64,000 nt of DNA from Tetradesmus obliquus (Eukaryota; Chlorophyta; Chlorophyceae; Sphaeropleales; Scenedesmaceae): assembly GCA_030272155.1 (NCBI GenBank), contig CP126193.1:3534001-3598000 (forward strand). The letters run 5' to 3'. Numbering within the stretch: the first letter of the stretch is position 1; each line of letters starts with the position of its first letter. Below, one piece after another: positions 1-12,362 of this stretch. The notes under the pieces were generated by a model, which saw nothing but the letters and a program-made list of their open reading frames with translations, ran no database searches and was not told the origin of the DNA. The position numbers and the translations under genes are program-made.

Positions 1-1314
1 CTTGCTGACCTGGACGATGCCATGCAGCAAGACAGCAGCATTGCTGCTGCTGCTGCTGCTGCTGCTGCAGCCCACCCTGGCAGCAGGTGTCTAGGCATGC
101 ATGCGACAGGCGGCAATGTGCCTGGTGCCAGCACTGGCACAGCCGGCAGCAGGCGAGCTGCGACTGATGCAGCAGCAGCAGGGTCGGGTTTAGTGGGCAG
201 CAGCAGCGCTTGCTTTGAGCTGAAGCTGGTGGTTGATGACAAGGAGCGGCGCTCCGAGGATGATTACCTGAAGATCTTCAGCAACATCCGCCAGGAGCAC
301 ATGCGGCTGCAGCAGCTGCCGCAGGGCGCCACGGTGAAGCGCAGGCGCGGCTGTAGCTGCCGCTGCTGCTGCTGCCAGCTGTGAGATGTACAACCTTTCT
401 TGCAATCTGAGAGCAAGACCATGTAAACTACGGCGTCATGCTGCGTTTGAAAGCGTATCTGTATCTGTATCCTGTGTGTTGAGTATGTCTGCTGCTGTGC
501 TGTGTCATCTGCTGCCCTGTGTTTGTGCTATGCAGCTGGACGTTGACCGGGACAGGCTGCCCCTGGGTGACTACACATGGCTGATGCTGCCAGCCGGTGC
601 GGCACCCTCAGCTGCAGACGCTGCTGCTGCTGCCGACAGTGAAGATGAGCAGGCAGACGAGCGTGCTGCTGCTGCTGAGCGAGCAGCGTGTGTGCTCGCT
701 GGGGCTGTGGTGGAGCGCAAGACGATGCGGGACCTGGTGGGCAGATCCGCAGCAGGGTGAGTTGCGTGACAGCCGGCAATTCAACATGCAAACCTGCATA
801 TGCGTTATATTGCTTGTATGCAGGTGCCTGGCTCTCTCACAGCGTGCAGTGCGTGCGTGCATGCAGTGCAGCGACATGATGGCGCGTGCAGGGCTTGTTG
901 ACCACATTCTTTTCCTGCCTGCTTTGCTGCCACTGCTGGCAATTGCACTGCCTCACTCTGCAATCTGGTGTGGTGCATGGCATGCGCAGGGACCACATCC
1001 GGCAGCTGCAGCGCATGTACCAGCTGCGCGAGCTCGTGCCGCTGCAGCTGGTGCTGCTGGAGAACCTGAGCCACATGGCAGGCCGCTACACTGTGTACCA
1101 GCCGGGGCCGGGCAGTAGCACTGCCGCATGCACTGTTGACAGCGAGGCCTCACTGTTTGACTTCATTGTGAGGGCTGCAGTGAGCCCGTATGGTGGCACG
1201 CAGCGCATCCTGCTGACACCTACGGAGGGCGACACGCGCGTGGTGCTGCTGGCGATGAGCCAGCTGCTGCTGCACGAGATGCAGCAGCTGCAGCGCCACG
1301 CAGCCAACTCAACA

Positions 1315-1345
<31 letters not shown>

Positions 1346-2148
1346 AGCTGCTGGCAGCTACACAGACCAGCTACCCAGAGTTTGCCAGCCTGTGCCAGCA
1401 GGTGAACCACAGGCTGCCAAGGTCCCAGCTGCCGATGGAGCTCTGCAGCATGGCTGCAGTGTCGCCGGTGTCACCTGAGGTGGCGTTCAGCGTCACTCGA
1501 GGCGCAGCAAAGAGTGAGTTTGCTGGGCTGACTCTGTACAGCCACAGGAGCTACCCGCAGCTGCAGATAGTCAGTGTAGAAGGGCATAGCCTGCTGAAGC
1601 TGCTGAATGGCTTCCATGCAGCTGCTGTGGCAGCTGGCAAAGGAGCAGGTGACATAGGAGCTGCTGGGGGTGCAGCAGCAGCAGCAGCTGGCCTGGCAGT
1701 ATCAGAGGCAGTAGAAGCTGCACAGGAGGTTGCTACGCTGCTGGCTTCACTTCTAGACAGCTTCATTGCAGATGCTGGCATCGGCACTGGCAGCAGCCAG
1801 GCACCCGGCAGCAGCAACAGCACGCAGCAGCAGCAGCGGCAGCCCTGCCGTATGTTGATGGTGCGGGACCTGCTTGGTGCCGTCACCTACACGGCCAAAG
1901 TGCAGCAGCAGGCCGCAGTCAACACTGGCAGCAAAGCAGCAACGAAGAAGGCAGCAGAGCGGCAGGCAGAGGCATGCAGCTTCAATGCTGAGGGCATCAG
2001 GCAGTGCCTGTGGCTGTGGCTGCTGTGCTTGCTGCAGCATGGCTGGCATCTGCAGCTGTGCCAGACTGCACGGGCCACTGAGATCCTGCTGCAGGTGGCT
2101 GGCAGCCGCTGCTGCTGGCTGGCAGAAGAGCTGCAGCGCAGGGACGGT

Positions 2149-2179
<31 letters not shown>

Positions 2180-2652
2180 CGGCAGCGGGTGTTGAGCAGC
2201 GGCTGCGGTTGCAGGAGCAACAGCAGCAGCAGCAGCAGAACTTGCATCAGGGCTCGTCTGGCTGCCGCAGGCAGCAGCAGCAGGAGAAGGAGGTGCTGGG
2301 TGATGATGCTGGAATTAGCAAAGGTTCAGCACATCTGCAGCCCAGTCACACAGCGCGCCAGAAGCAGCAGCAGCAGCAGCCATCGTCGACGCCATCTGGC
2401 AGCAGCTTCAAGGAGTGGCTAGATGAGATGATGTTTGACGACTGTGATGGAGACGAGCAGCAGCAGCAGCAGCCTGCAGCAGCTGCATCTGCGCCTGAGG
2501 CTGGGCAAGCTGCAGCAGCAGCAGGGTCGCGTGCTGCAGGGGCAGCAGCAGCTGCAGGCAGCTGGAAACAGCAGCATGCCCCTGCTGCTGCAGAGGTGAT
2601 TGTGCTTGAGACGCAGCCTGATGATGACGATGATGTCATTGTGCTCGAGTGA
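1..2652 (+). CDS. MUS81/ERCC4-family structure-specific nuclease, 5' end outside window
   Basis: Exons 1-333, 536-756 and 990-2652, with GT-AG junctions and matching phases; the first exon is open to the window edge, so the N-terminus is missing. The ERCC4 nuclease fold is visible: a VVDDKER segment near base 230, LPLGDYTW in exon 2, then ERKTMRDL, which fits the catalytic GD..ERKx3D pattern. This suggests an active MUS81-type subunit rather than an inactive EME1 partner. Such enzymes cut branched DNA in the nucleus during recombination and fork repair. After the core (about base 1300) the protein becomes poly-Q and Ala-rich. It ends with two acidic-flanked VIVLE motifs that resemble SUMO-interacting motifs. 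XPF/FANCM relatives are possible, but the short GDYTW-ERK spacing favours MUS81. Family call firm, exact orthologue less so. Confidence 0.72.
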
Positions 2653-3247
2653 TATGCTGGGGGCATGGGAGCAGTGCTGTGTGCATCATCAAAATCCTGC
2701 AGCACTGTGCCATCTGGCACAGCGATGTACAGGAGCATACTGTGTACAGTACGCGTGTGCCGCAAGGTATCACGTTGCGTCCTGCAGGTTGTTGAGTTCC
2801 CCAGTTGCGTCCTGCGTGAAAAATTGATGTGCCACCTCCAGCAACAGAATATCTTACCCTCTGGTGCAGCTCTCTGACAGCTGCAGTGTGCAGTACACAT
2901 GTGCATGTGCAGATCTTGACAGATGCGGCAAGCGTGCATGCCATGTGTTGTTTGTTTCATATGCATGACTTGTGATCAACATCCCAAATTGATGCTGCGG
3001 TCTCCCTGATTTCTCAGTCTGCGATGCTTCGCTGCTTTAGATGCAGCGGCCGCAGCAAGTTTTGGTTGTAGCTACAACCCGCCGGTAGCGCCTTGCTCGC
3101 TCAGCCGTCATGGTTGCTCAACCGTTGTGCCTTTTCTGTTACAAACAGCCATCTGATCAGCATGTCAAGCAGTGCATATGTGCTGCCTGCTAAACAGCAG
3201 CAGTGCGCCCTGTACCGGTGTGTGGACAGCCCTCCACACTGGAAGTG

Positions 3248-3289
<42 letters not shown>

Positions 3290-4466
3290 ACACAATGGCA
3301 CCGGCTGTGAGCTGACTCTGATAATTTTGAAGCCTGGTTAGTCCAGTAACATCGTTGGCGTGTAACATGAGGATGCGCTACGCCGCGACACGGTGTCTGG
3401 GTGCATACTACGACACAGCACCATGACAGCAGTGGCAACCGCAAGGTGCTACTGTGCTAGTGCAGCTACTGCAGCACAGTCCTGCTGACCCAGTAACCAC
3501 GCTGTGCACACTAAGCCATGCACATGTATGCTTGTTGGCATTGTTAAGCTGACGCAATGCATGCCCTCCGCAGCATGAAGACGTCCTAGAGCTGCTGACC
3601 CTGCAATCTACGATAGAAAAAATGAGTATACACTGCAGCACACCACAGCGACGAACACATCAAACTGCTGCACAACCTTGGACGCTGATAGCCAGCAGTG
3701 CAGCATCCTGCACCATGCACCCAACAGCAGCATCCAAAAAGATCGAACCTGCAAAACCTGCAAAACCAGGACTGCAGCAGCAGTGGCAGCCCCACTGCAG
3801 TGCCATGCCCCGTTGCAAGCTAAGGCTACCTATGGACTGAGCCGGCCCATAATCAGCCGCAATGCACCTGAATCAGCCCAAAGCAGCCCACACAAGAGAT
3901 GTCTGATCGCAGCGTAACTCGTCTGCAAGCTGCACCCACCTGCACAGCAGCCCGGCTGCAGCTGCGACAGCCTTCCCCTGCAGATGCAGCAGCATCCCGG
4001 GCAGCAGCCGTGCGCTGCCACACAGCAGCAGCACACATGCCACGGCGATACTGTGCAGCATGCAGGCTGTATCTGATGCAGCCGCACAGCGCTGTGCACC
4101 GCATATGGCTGCAATAACACATGAAGGGGGAGGCATGTGCCATCTCATTCCCTCGCACAGCCACAGCACGCGCCACGCAACCACATAAGCCAGACCGGCA
4201 AGGTCCTGGATCAAGACAAGGCCTGCGTGCCGACCAACACAACACAACAACGCAGCACGGCATCAATATCACAAACATCACACCTGCATCGACCACACCC
4301 TCGTGACGTTCCACCCCACCCCAGAACACCACGACGCCTTGACGCATCAGCCACGCTGTGAAGGCGCCGCACTGCCAGGCTACACATCACCAACCCCTCA
4401 AACAAACACCATCTATGGCCGGCTACGCCTCAAACCACACCACAGGCTATGCCCATTCCTCACCCC
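2653..4466. other. Convergent intergenic region with no recognisable gene
   Basis: This lies between two convergent genes and should hold both 3' UTRs. It contains a pure (CTG)14 tract at 3249-3290 and a TGTAA motif at 3361-3365 that could serve as an algal poly(A) signal for the upstream gene, though it is 700 bp past the stop. The small open frames here match nothing I know. Confidence 0.5.
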
Positions 4467-5532
4467 TCACATAAACAGGTTGGGTGTCGGCCCCACTCCC
4501 ACCGACTGCGCAACCTCCGGTGCCATCGGCACCAGCACCAGCACTGCCGTCAGCACCGCAATCGCTGTTGCCGTCTGCTTCTGGCTCGCCACCGGCGACA
4601 CGTTATCCTGGATGTACTTCTCCGCTGTGCGCTGGCAGATGAGCACGTACAGGCCGAAAGGCAGGCTCAAGCTGCTGCCAAGCAGGCCTAGGCCTAGGCC
4701 CACATATGTGAAGAAGGCACTCAGGCTCAGGGCCTGCATGCCGAACGCAGACTGCACCATGCGGCCGCCGTCTAGGCAGCCGACCGGCAGCAGGTTGAGG
4801 GCGTTGGTGATGAGCCCGCACCAGCCTACAGGGGATGCGCAAGCAGCAGCGGCAGAACAGCGCGTGTGAGATCAGAAGCGCGATTGCTTCGACATCAATC
4901 AAAACGCGCCTGCTGCTGGCGCCTGCTTACGAGTGCCTGTGCATTCACTCAATTAGAAGCGCACACAGCGTCAATGCCTTGGAGCCCCAGTGCCAGTCTC
5001 ACATTCAAGATGCATACATGGACTTCAAACAGCACACCACCCCCACACCCCAGCCTGCCGCCCACCTGCGATGACCAGTGGGCTGATGAGCCTTGCCAGC
5101 CTTAGACCACTCTGTATACATGCAGCACACCGCCCCCACAACCGCAAGCAACCACTAGCCCACCGCCCACCTGTGATGACCAGCAAGCTGATGAGCACGC
5201 CGGGTGGAGCCAGAACGTTGCGCGCAGCGCGAGCCCCACATGCATTATGCATAATAAGAATCCATACAGCACACCGCCGCCAAACCCCAGCACTGTCAGT
5301 AAAGTCTTTACAGGCGTCAATAAAGCACTTTGCTTGGAAACTATTTATGATTACCCACCTGCGATGACCAGCGGGCTGATCATCACGTCGGGCCGTGCCA
5401 GCGCCTCCGGCCCCAGCGCCAGCCGCGTGACGCTGCCCAGCAGCAGGCTGCCCTGGAACAGCTGCGTGGGCACAGGTACCAGCAGCTCCTGGGTGGGTGG
5501 GGTGGGTGGAGTGGGTGGGTGGGGTGGGGGGG

Positions 5533-5563
<31 letters not shown>

Positions 5564-6987
5564 AGATTTAGAAGTGAGCAGGAGGCAGCGCACATGCACA
5601 GGGGCCAGCAGGCTGCCCTGGAACAGCTGCGTGGGCACAGGCACCAGCAGCTCCTGGGGGGCAGCAGCAGCAGCAAGCAGACAAACAGCAGCCAGGAGAT
5701 CAGCAGCAGGGACAAGGGAATCAGCGCAGTACAGCGCACATGCGAAGGAGCATCCAAGCAGCTGCTGTGCCAACCAGCCGGGTAGCTGTGTGCTGATGCA
5801 CATGATGAGCATGCCGCATGCACAGCATGCACAGCACTGCAACAACTGCCGGGGGCATGCACCCAGCTGCGCTGCATGGGACGAGTGTGCCAGTACAAGC
5901 AGGGCACTGGACGCACCATCGCTTCACATCCTATGATTTGAACTCATGCATGCGCCTAGCTAATCAAACACCTTTGCCTGCTGCAAGACACACACGTGTG
6001 AGCTTGGTGCCAGCGACACCTCGTCAAATGTAACACGTCACATAACAGCCACTGTGCACACCTGCGGCAGGCCCCCCGGGTGCGATTGGCTGAGCCCGAT
6101 CGCCAGCAGCGCGATGCTGGCAGACACGCCAGCAATCGGCCCTGCTGCTGCCACGTCCCACAGCTGGCTGCGGTCCTTCAGCAAGCTCAGCAGCGGCGTG
6201 ATCCCCCCAAAGCTACCTATCTGCAGGTTTGGGATGAAGTAGGTTGGGCCCAGCTTTACGCCGCGCACTGCTGCTGCTACGCGGTGGCCCAATTCATGCA
6301 TGAAGTTCACGCCAATGATGGAGATAGCCACTGGGAAGGCTGATGCGAGGTAGGGAGAGGGGTCCCAGTTTGCGAGGCCGGGCGGCAGCACGTCTGTGTT
6401 GAGGTTGTCGGGGTTGGCCAGCCACTCCAATGTTTCCTGCAAGTACAGCGTGTACAGAGAGAAGACAGAGCACATGCAGCAGCTGGTCAAAGGCTGCAGA
6501 GTTGTTGGTGGTGCTACGCGCAGTGGCACACACAGCATGTCAGCATACGGCTGATGTGTTCAAGCGCCTGTGTGAAATTTGATTCGACGGAGCATCCAGC
6601 AGGTACAGGACTGCTTGATGCGTGTCACCCAGCTTACAAGCCACCTGGCTATGTCAGCAGCCACAGCACAGGCAACTGAGCCACGCATGTGCCCTGCATG
6701 ACGCTGCAGAGCCATGCATGCAGCAATTGCTGCGTCTTATCTCATCACAGCGGTGACAACACGCCCTGCATAGCTATACATGCCTGCTACTTCCGCAACA
6801 GGCTGTCCTGCGCCTCACCCTCCCTCCAACACACAACCCATTAAACCCCCCACCTTAGGCAGCTTGGTGATGTTTGCCACCAGCGACAGCTGCACGCAGC
6901 TGGCCATCAGCAGCAGCAGCAGTATACCTGCCACAGTCACCTTCCAGCCGTTTGTCTGCGGTGGTGTGACCTCAGATGTCAGCACCA

Positions 6988-7019
<32 letters not shown>

Positions 7020-8694
7020 GAACACCACGGCACGCTATCAGCGCCGCACCATTCCTTTGTGGTGTACAACAAGTGACCCGCAGCAGTGCCACTTCTCGAA
7101 CCCAAGCTGGCAGTGTACAACAAGAAAGCCAGCAGCAGTTGAACAAGCAGCAGCGCACCTTCGGAACTCAAAGCATGCAGCCGCGGCGCACCTGGAACGC
7201 TACCCGGGGCTCCTGTGCTGCTGCTGCTGCTGCGCTGCCATCAGCCGCCTTGGCTGGCCGCACAGGCGCCAGCTCGTCCTCTCCCAGCGCCTCTGGATCT
7301 TCAATAATCAGCACCACTACGCCAACCTTTGACACAGCAAATCAAGCCGAAAGCTGAAGCTGATGTCAAAAACAAGCCCTAAACGTCACCACCTTTGCCA
7401 TGCCTGCTTGACCCCGCAGGACCCTCGCAGCCGCCGCACCTGGAACGCTACCCGCGGCTCTGGTGCTGCTGCTGCTGCTGCGCTGCCATCAGCCGCCTTG
7501 ACTGGCCGCGGCGCAGGCTCGTCCTCTCCCAGCGCCTCTGGATCCTCAATCATCAGCACCGAGTACTTGGGGCCGAACAGCTCCTGCACTTTGTCACACA
7601 GCGACTGGAAGACACTGGCGCGGTCTGAGCGCATGTTGCCGCGGATGAGCACGCCAGACTGCGGAGTGCAGGCAGGGCGGGGTGACAGAGGGTGAGGCGG
7701 GAGGGTGAGGCGGGCAGGAAATGAGGTGGGGCGAGCCGGAGCGCAAGCAGACGGCAGTGACGGCACAAACACGACCTCAGTGCACACGGTACCATGATGA
7801 TGCGAGGTGAATTAGGTGTGCAACATCACAGCAGCTGCCACTGCCACGCCCGCGGGCTGACGTGCCACCCGACACACAAGCAGCGCACCACAATGTTTTT
7901 GGCAGCACTCAGGCACGCCATGCCTGCCCCGCCAAGCTTCACATGCACGTGCAATGTGCCACAGCTGCAGCATTGCTCATCGCCCTCACTCCTTCCTCAG
8001 TTCGCTGGGCAACTGGTGTGCTGTCAACTGTGTGTTGCACACTCACTGCTGCATTGGGGTTGCCCGCCTCCTCCAGGTTTTTGATCTCTGTCACCCAGAA
8101 GGTGAGCGGGCCAAACACGCCGCTCTCCTTGAGCCGCTTTATGTCTGCCTTGTCCATGCTGTTCTCGCCTGCAGGGGAGGCAGCAGCGACAGCAGCGTCA
8201 ATAAGGTGTTGTGCGCACGTCCTGATGATGATGAACACGTTGAACAGAAGTGCAGCCACCTCATCATCATGGCATGACCGCTGCTGAGTCACACAGACGT
8301 ACGCAAGCATGCGGCTGCCTCTTATCAGGCTGCTTTTACAGGCATCCGCTGCTGATGAAGCTAGTACCAACTGCCGCGCTGGGGCCGATACTGAGCACAC
8401 GCCCGCTGCGTTCTGGTTTGCTGCTGCTGCTCATGCATGCTGCGACCCCCTTCCCCTGCCGCTGCTCCTGTCCCTCTGCTCGCCTGTGCTGCAGTGTCAC
8501 TGCCACTGCTGCTGCTGCTGCCACTGCCACTGCTGATGCTGCCACTGTTGCTGTTGCTGTTGCCGCACCTGTGAAGAATATGTTGAGCAGCTGCTCAAAC
8601 TCCTGCTGCAGTGCCTCCTTCTGCTGCGACCTGTCACTGCTGTCCTCCTCAGTCATCTGCTTGGCGCGCTCCACCAGCTTGCGCTGCAGCAGAC

Positions 8695-8730
<36 letters not shown>

Positions 8731-10650
8731 CAGTGCGTTGAATTCAGCACAGGTCAGATGGGACACACAGCATGGGAAGCAATGTCTCAGTAGCACGGCA
8801 GGCAGGGTGTGATGCATGGCACGGCAAGGACTGACAGCCACGGCACAGCAGCAAGCGAGAGACACATAGCATCAAGCAGGGCATGATGCTCAGCGATGCA
8901 GATGACAAAGCTCCTGCTGCTGCTGCTGCTGCGCAGACTGAGCGTGTGCTTCCAGCTACAGCGCTGCTGACAAATATCGTTGCTCAACGCTGTGCCGTGG
9001 CAAGCTAGACGCACAGCTGCTCTCTGCTGCCATCTGCTGCCATCTCCACACTCAAAACAATCACCAGCTCCCAGCCGCCGTTGCTGCACCCCTCACGCAC
9101 CATCTGGTCTGTGCTGCTGCTGTGCAGTCTTGAGTGCATGCTGACGGCTCCATGACGCGGCTGCTGATTGCTGCTCGTAGTATGCTAGGCATACGACTGC
9201 TCTCCGCTGCCGATGTAAGAACCTTACAACCCACTGCTTGTTTCCACCCCTGGCTGCCTTGGCTCCACCCCTCGCCCACCGTCTGATCTGTCATGTCCCG
9301 CTGGACCTGCAACTGCTGCATTCTCTCTGCCGCCACCTTAGAGCCTCAAACCCCGCTGCTTGTGTCCAACCCTGGCTGCCTTAGCCCCAACCCCCACGCA
9401 CCATCTGATCTGTCATGTCCCGCTCCATTTCCGAGGTGGCCTTGCCCTCCCCCGCTTTTCCTGCAAGCTTGGCCACCTCTGCTGTCACTGCAGACTGCAT
9501 CAGCTCCAAGTTTGCTGACTCAGCATTGACGCCACTGGCGGCAGCCTGCAGCAGCAGCAGCGGCAGCAGCAGCAGGCAGTGTATGCAGGTGCGCTGATGC
9601 ACAGCACTGTACGCGGCAAGGCCGATCATTGAAGGTTTGAAACAGAATGAAAAGAAAACCAGCAGCTGCCTGCACCAGCATACACAAGGCCTGCATGCCT
9701 GGCTGAAAGCAGTACTCATGCTGTCATCAGCCCCAGCTGTGCTCTGTATGCTTGCACATATGCATGCAGCACGCTGTCAGACAACGTCCGTCACACGCTG
9801 TGCTACCTGCACTGCCCGCTATCGCCGCTGCTGGCGCTCCTGTTGCTGCTGGCGTATCCCTCAAACTAAACAATCACATGTTATAACAAAGTAACAAGTA
9901 AATAACAACTTAATAACAGTCCCACCTTGGCCTCCTCCTGCTCCTCCTCCTCCTTTATGCCCAGAAGAGCATCCAAGTCAGCCAGTGTGCTCTTCAGCCG
10001 CTCATCAGTGCCAGTGGAAGCCCGCTCATCTGTGCCAGTGCTGCGCAGCGGGCGCAGCCGCTGCTGCTGCGCCACACCACATGCAGGCGTGGGTTGGTGG
10101 GGAGACACGCATGCAAGGTTATTGGCGCGAGTGCGTGGGGGCGTGCGGTGGGAAGCTTGACTTGCACGCTGCTTTGACATGTAGCATGTATTGCAAGGTT
10201 GTGTTGTGTTTCATGATGGCAGGATGGTGGTCCATACATGTGCACATGACAGGCGGTCAGCTGTGTCTTGCTGTGGCATGTGCATGTCAGCGCATGCAAC
10301 ACTGATGGTGTGGCTGGCTGCGAGCACGCCTGAAGGCTGCTGCACCAGCTGTACTGCTACTAAACACCACAACAACCCCTCCTGAGCCTTTCCAAATTGC
10401 AAAAAGCTGTTTAGGAAGCAGCCAGCATATGTCAGCATGCATGTGCAAACACACACCCCAGGTGCTACTACTACTGCTGCTGCTGTCAACTCACAGATCC
10501 CTGTCGGACGCTGCAGCCAAAGCAGGAGCGCGCGATCAACGCGGCGCTAGGTTTGAGCAGCAGCCTCGGTGCGCCAGCAGTTGCTCTGCCTGCATGGAGA
10601 GCATCAGCATGCCAACCACACACCAGCACAGTAGTGCAGGATGCAGTCAT
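4467..10650 (-). CDS. EGY1: EGY1-like plastid M50 site-2 metalloprotease
   Basis: Ten exons on the minus strand: 10495-10650, 9926-10066, 9402-9545, 8569-8683, 8047-8168, 7440-7658, 6854-6988, 6062-6436, 5359-5488, 4467-4825. All junctions are GT-AG and phase-compatible, giving 631 aa. EGY proteases are intramembrane zinc metalloproteases of the chloroplast needed for thylakoid development. Seen: a basic Ser/Arg-rich N-terminus (likely transit peptide), an acidic coiled region around residues 85-185, the EGY GNLR-type motif as GNMR (~residue 233), the zinc site HELGH (~391-395), a GSFGGIT segment, and NLLPVGCLDGG (~523-533), which supplies the third zinc ligand. The C-terminal GLYVLICQRT segment also matches EGY1. 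The first exon and its ATG (10650) are tentative; the rest is strong. Introns carry tandem copies of adjacent exon ends. Confidence 0.88.
5060..5195 (-). repeat. Two decoy copies of an EGY1 exon 3' end with splice donor
   Basis: Inside the last EGY1 intron, two short copies of the end of exon 5359-5488 recur, each still followed by a GTGGGC donor (rc of 5060-5065 and 5165-5170). The genuine donor is at 5353-5358. The copied stretch encodes the ISPLVIAG part of the exon. Confidence 0.8.
5490..5562. repeat. G-rich tract and CAG run ahead of an EGY1 3' splice site
   Basis: The plus strand carries repeated GGGT/GGGG blocks (about 5490-5535) followed by a CAG run. On the gene's sense strand this reads (CTG)n, then a C-rich pyrimidine tract, then CAG and the exon at 5488. 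The plus strand has enough G-triplets for a G-quadruplex. Confidence 0.7.
5599..5656 (-). repeat. Partial copy of an EGY1 exon 5' end with acceptor
   Basis: About 50 bp duplicates the start of exon 5359-5488 (ELLVPVPTQLFQGSLL) with a preceding CAG acceptor, just upstream in the same intron. The copy diverges after GSLL. Confidence 0.78.
7192..7326 (-). repeat. Duplicate half-exon in EGY1, possible cassette exon
   Basis: This 135-bp block copies the 3' part of exon 7440-7658 (IEDPEALGEDE ... EPRVAFQ). It has a potential AG acceptor and an intact GTGCGC donor, both in phase 0, so its inclusion would add 45 residues without shifting the frame. It lacks the GNMR-containing first half. Confidence 0.75.
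9070..9310 (-). repeat. Two tandem copies of an EGY1 exon-intron boundary
   Basis: The end of exon 9402-9545 (RDMTDQ) and its following intron sequence recur 122 bp downstream in transcription (near 9283), and more weakly near 9100. Donors GTGGGC and GTGCGT are kept. Confidence 0.75.
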
Positions 10651-12290
10651 CACGTCCAGGCACCTGACGCAGCCCAGTAAAAACATATAATACCAGGAAA
10701 GTCTTTTATGAAGCAGCAATTTCAATGCACAGCCGTACAGTGCTGTAAGCATCCCACTCACCGGCTCTGAAGGGGGCAGGGCCAGGCATCACAGACCGTC
10801 TGCATAGTGATAAATTCATACTTTCCATTCTATTGTGCACAAACGCCTGCGCCATGGCACTTCTCAGCAGAAGCAGATCGCACTGGTGTCCTGCCTAAAC
10901 TTGATAGCTTCACGAGCGCGGCTGAACTCCCCGAATGCCGATTTTATGCGTGGCTAAGCGTGCAGCAATGTTTTTTCTGTGACAGTCAACGTCGGGGGGT
11001 GAGGTGGCCCATGAAGACCTGAACCATTCCAGGCAGACCACCGCCAGGTTAAGGTGTAAGCCAGGTTGGTGTTAGGCGGATGGGCGGGGTCGTGCGCTGA
11101 AGGGAGCCCCTGCAAGGGCCTTTTGATTTGGACTGTATATTAGTGTGCTTTGGCTGGGGCGCACTGGTTTACATGCTCCACCCAGTCATTGAATGAGGCC
11201 CCGTTGTCATCATGACGATGACGCTTAGTGCGATGCACTGCCAAGTGCTCTTCGCTTGATGCGGTGACGCAGCAGCTGCCAGCCATGCAACGCGAGAGCT
11301 CCCCTTGTTTTCACAAATCAAAAGAGCCACTTTCCCTGCCTCTCGGGTAGGCACTTTTGATGAGATGTGCTTCAGGGGTTTGTGAAATGAACGAAGTTTG
11401 TTTTAAAGGGAGAGCTTTGTGTCATGACTGTGATCACAGCAGCTCTGAATGGGCTCTGATTGGGCAAGTGCCGGAGACGGGTTCTGCGTGCCAGCGCATC
11501 CAGTGTGGTGTTGGGTTACAATCACTCCATGCACTTCAGACTGGTCAACTGCACACCACAACCCGCAACACTACTAGTTGCTATGAGTTTTCCCTGTGCC
11601 CTGTCATGCTTCAAAAACACAAGCCATACCAGCATGCATGCTGAAACTGTAATGGAACTGTCGTAGAAAACTGTCGAAGGAAATCATGACGCACCCTACC
11701 AGGCACCGCCCGTACCTGGTCGGTGTTTGAGTTCTATGACACCAACCAGCCACACTAATCAGCCACACTCTGCAGAAGCCTCATGAGCGACATGATCATG
11801 CCTACACATGCGTCTGCTGTCAATTCTTTGCAGCCAATCAAACATGTGGCCTGCGCTGCACCCGGCCTGCAACCAACAACAAACAAACCCCGCAGTGGAA
11901 GCCACCAAGGGTCGTCCCCCGCCCACCGTCCCAGCATCAGAGCAACATAACTCACGTTGATAATGTGTTTGCAGCCCGCTGCTGTATCCAGCAACGGCCC
12001 CACATGCATGACCAGACTGGTCAGATGCCAAATATAACATGCAGCATTTTATATGCGCTAGCCTTGCTGGCCGACAGCAGTGCCTTGTCAGCACCATGCA
12101 TGCAACAGGGACCCTCCACGCCACCTTGGCGGTCGCATACGTTGTTCAACCCTCGTGGGCACCCCTATCCAAATCCCCAAGGAAACCTGTGCATCTGCTA
12201 ATAGCATAGTAACACGTTCTGCGCCTAGCTCTGCACCCATGCAGCACATCCTTGCCGACTGTATCAGCCGAGGCTGTTGTGACCGTGCAA
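10651..12290. other. Upstream region of EGY1 without a recognisable gene
   Basis: No frame here resembles a known protein or joins by phase to a neighbour. Base composition is less CAG/CTG-rich than in the genes. It should include the EGY1 5' UTR and promoter; I see no clear TATA box or other site to name. Confidence 0.45.
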
Positions 12291-12300
12291 GGCCTAGTCT
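12291..12300. repeat. Target-site duplication, left copy
   Basis: Ten bases, ggcctagtct, directly abutting the GTGA tail of the LINE, are repeated exactly at 13210-13219 on the other side. Confidence 0.8.
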
Positions 12301-12362
12301 GTGAGTGAGTGAGTGAGTGACTACCCAGGCCGCTCTGCAGCTCCTGGGTAAGTTAAGGCTAA

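Noticed and set aside
886-989. Upstream start of the third MUS81-like exon frame
   Set aside because: The GTGAGT donor at 757 and the acceptor at 988-989 join in frame between conserved segments, so 757-989 is intron.
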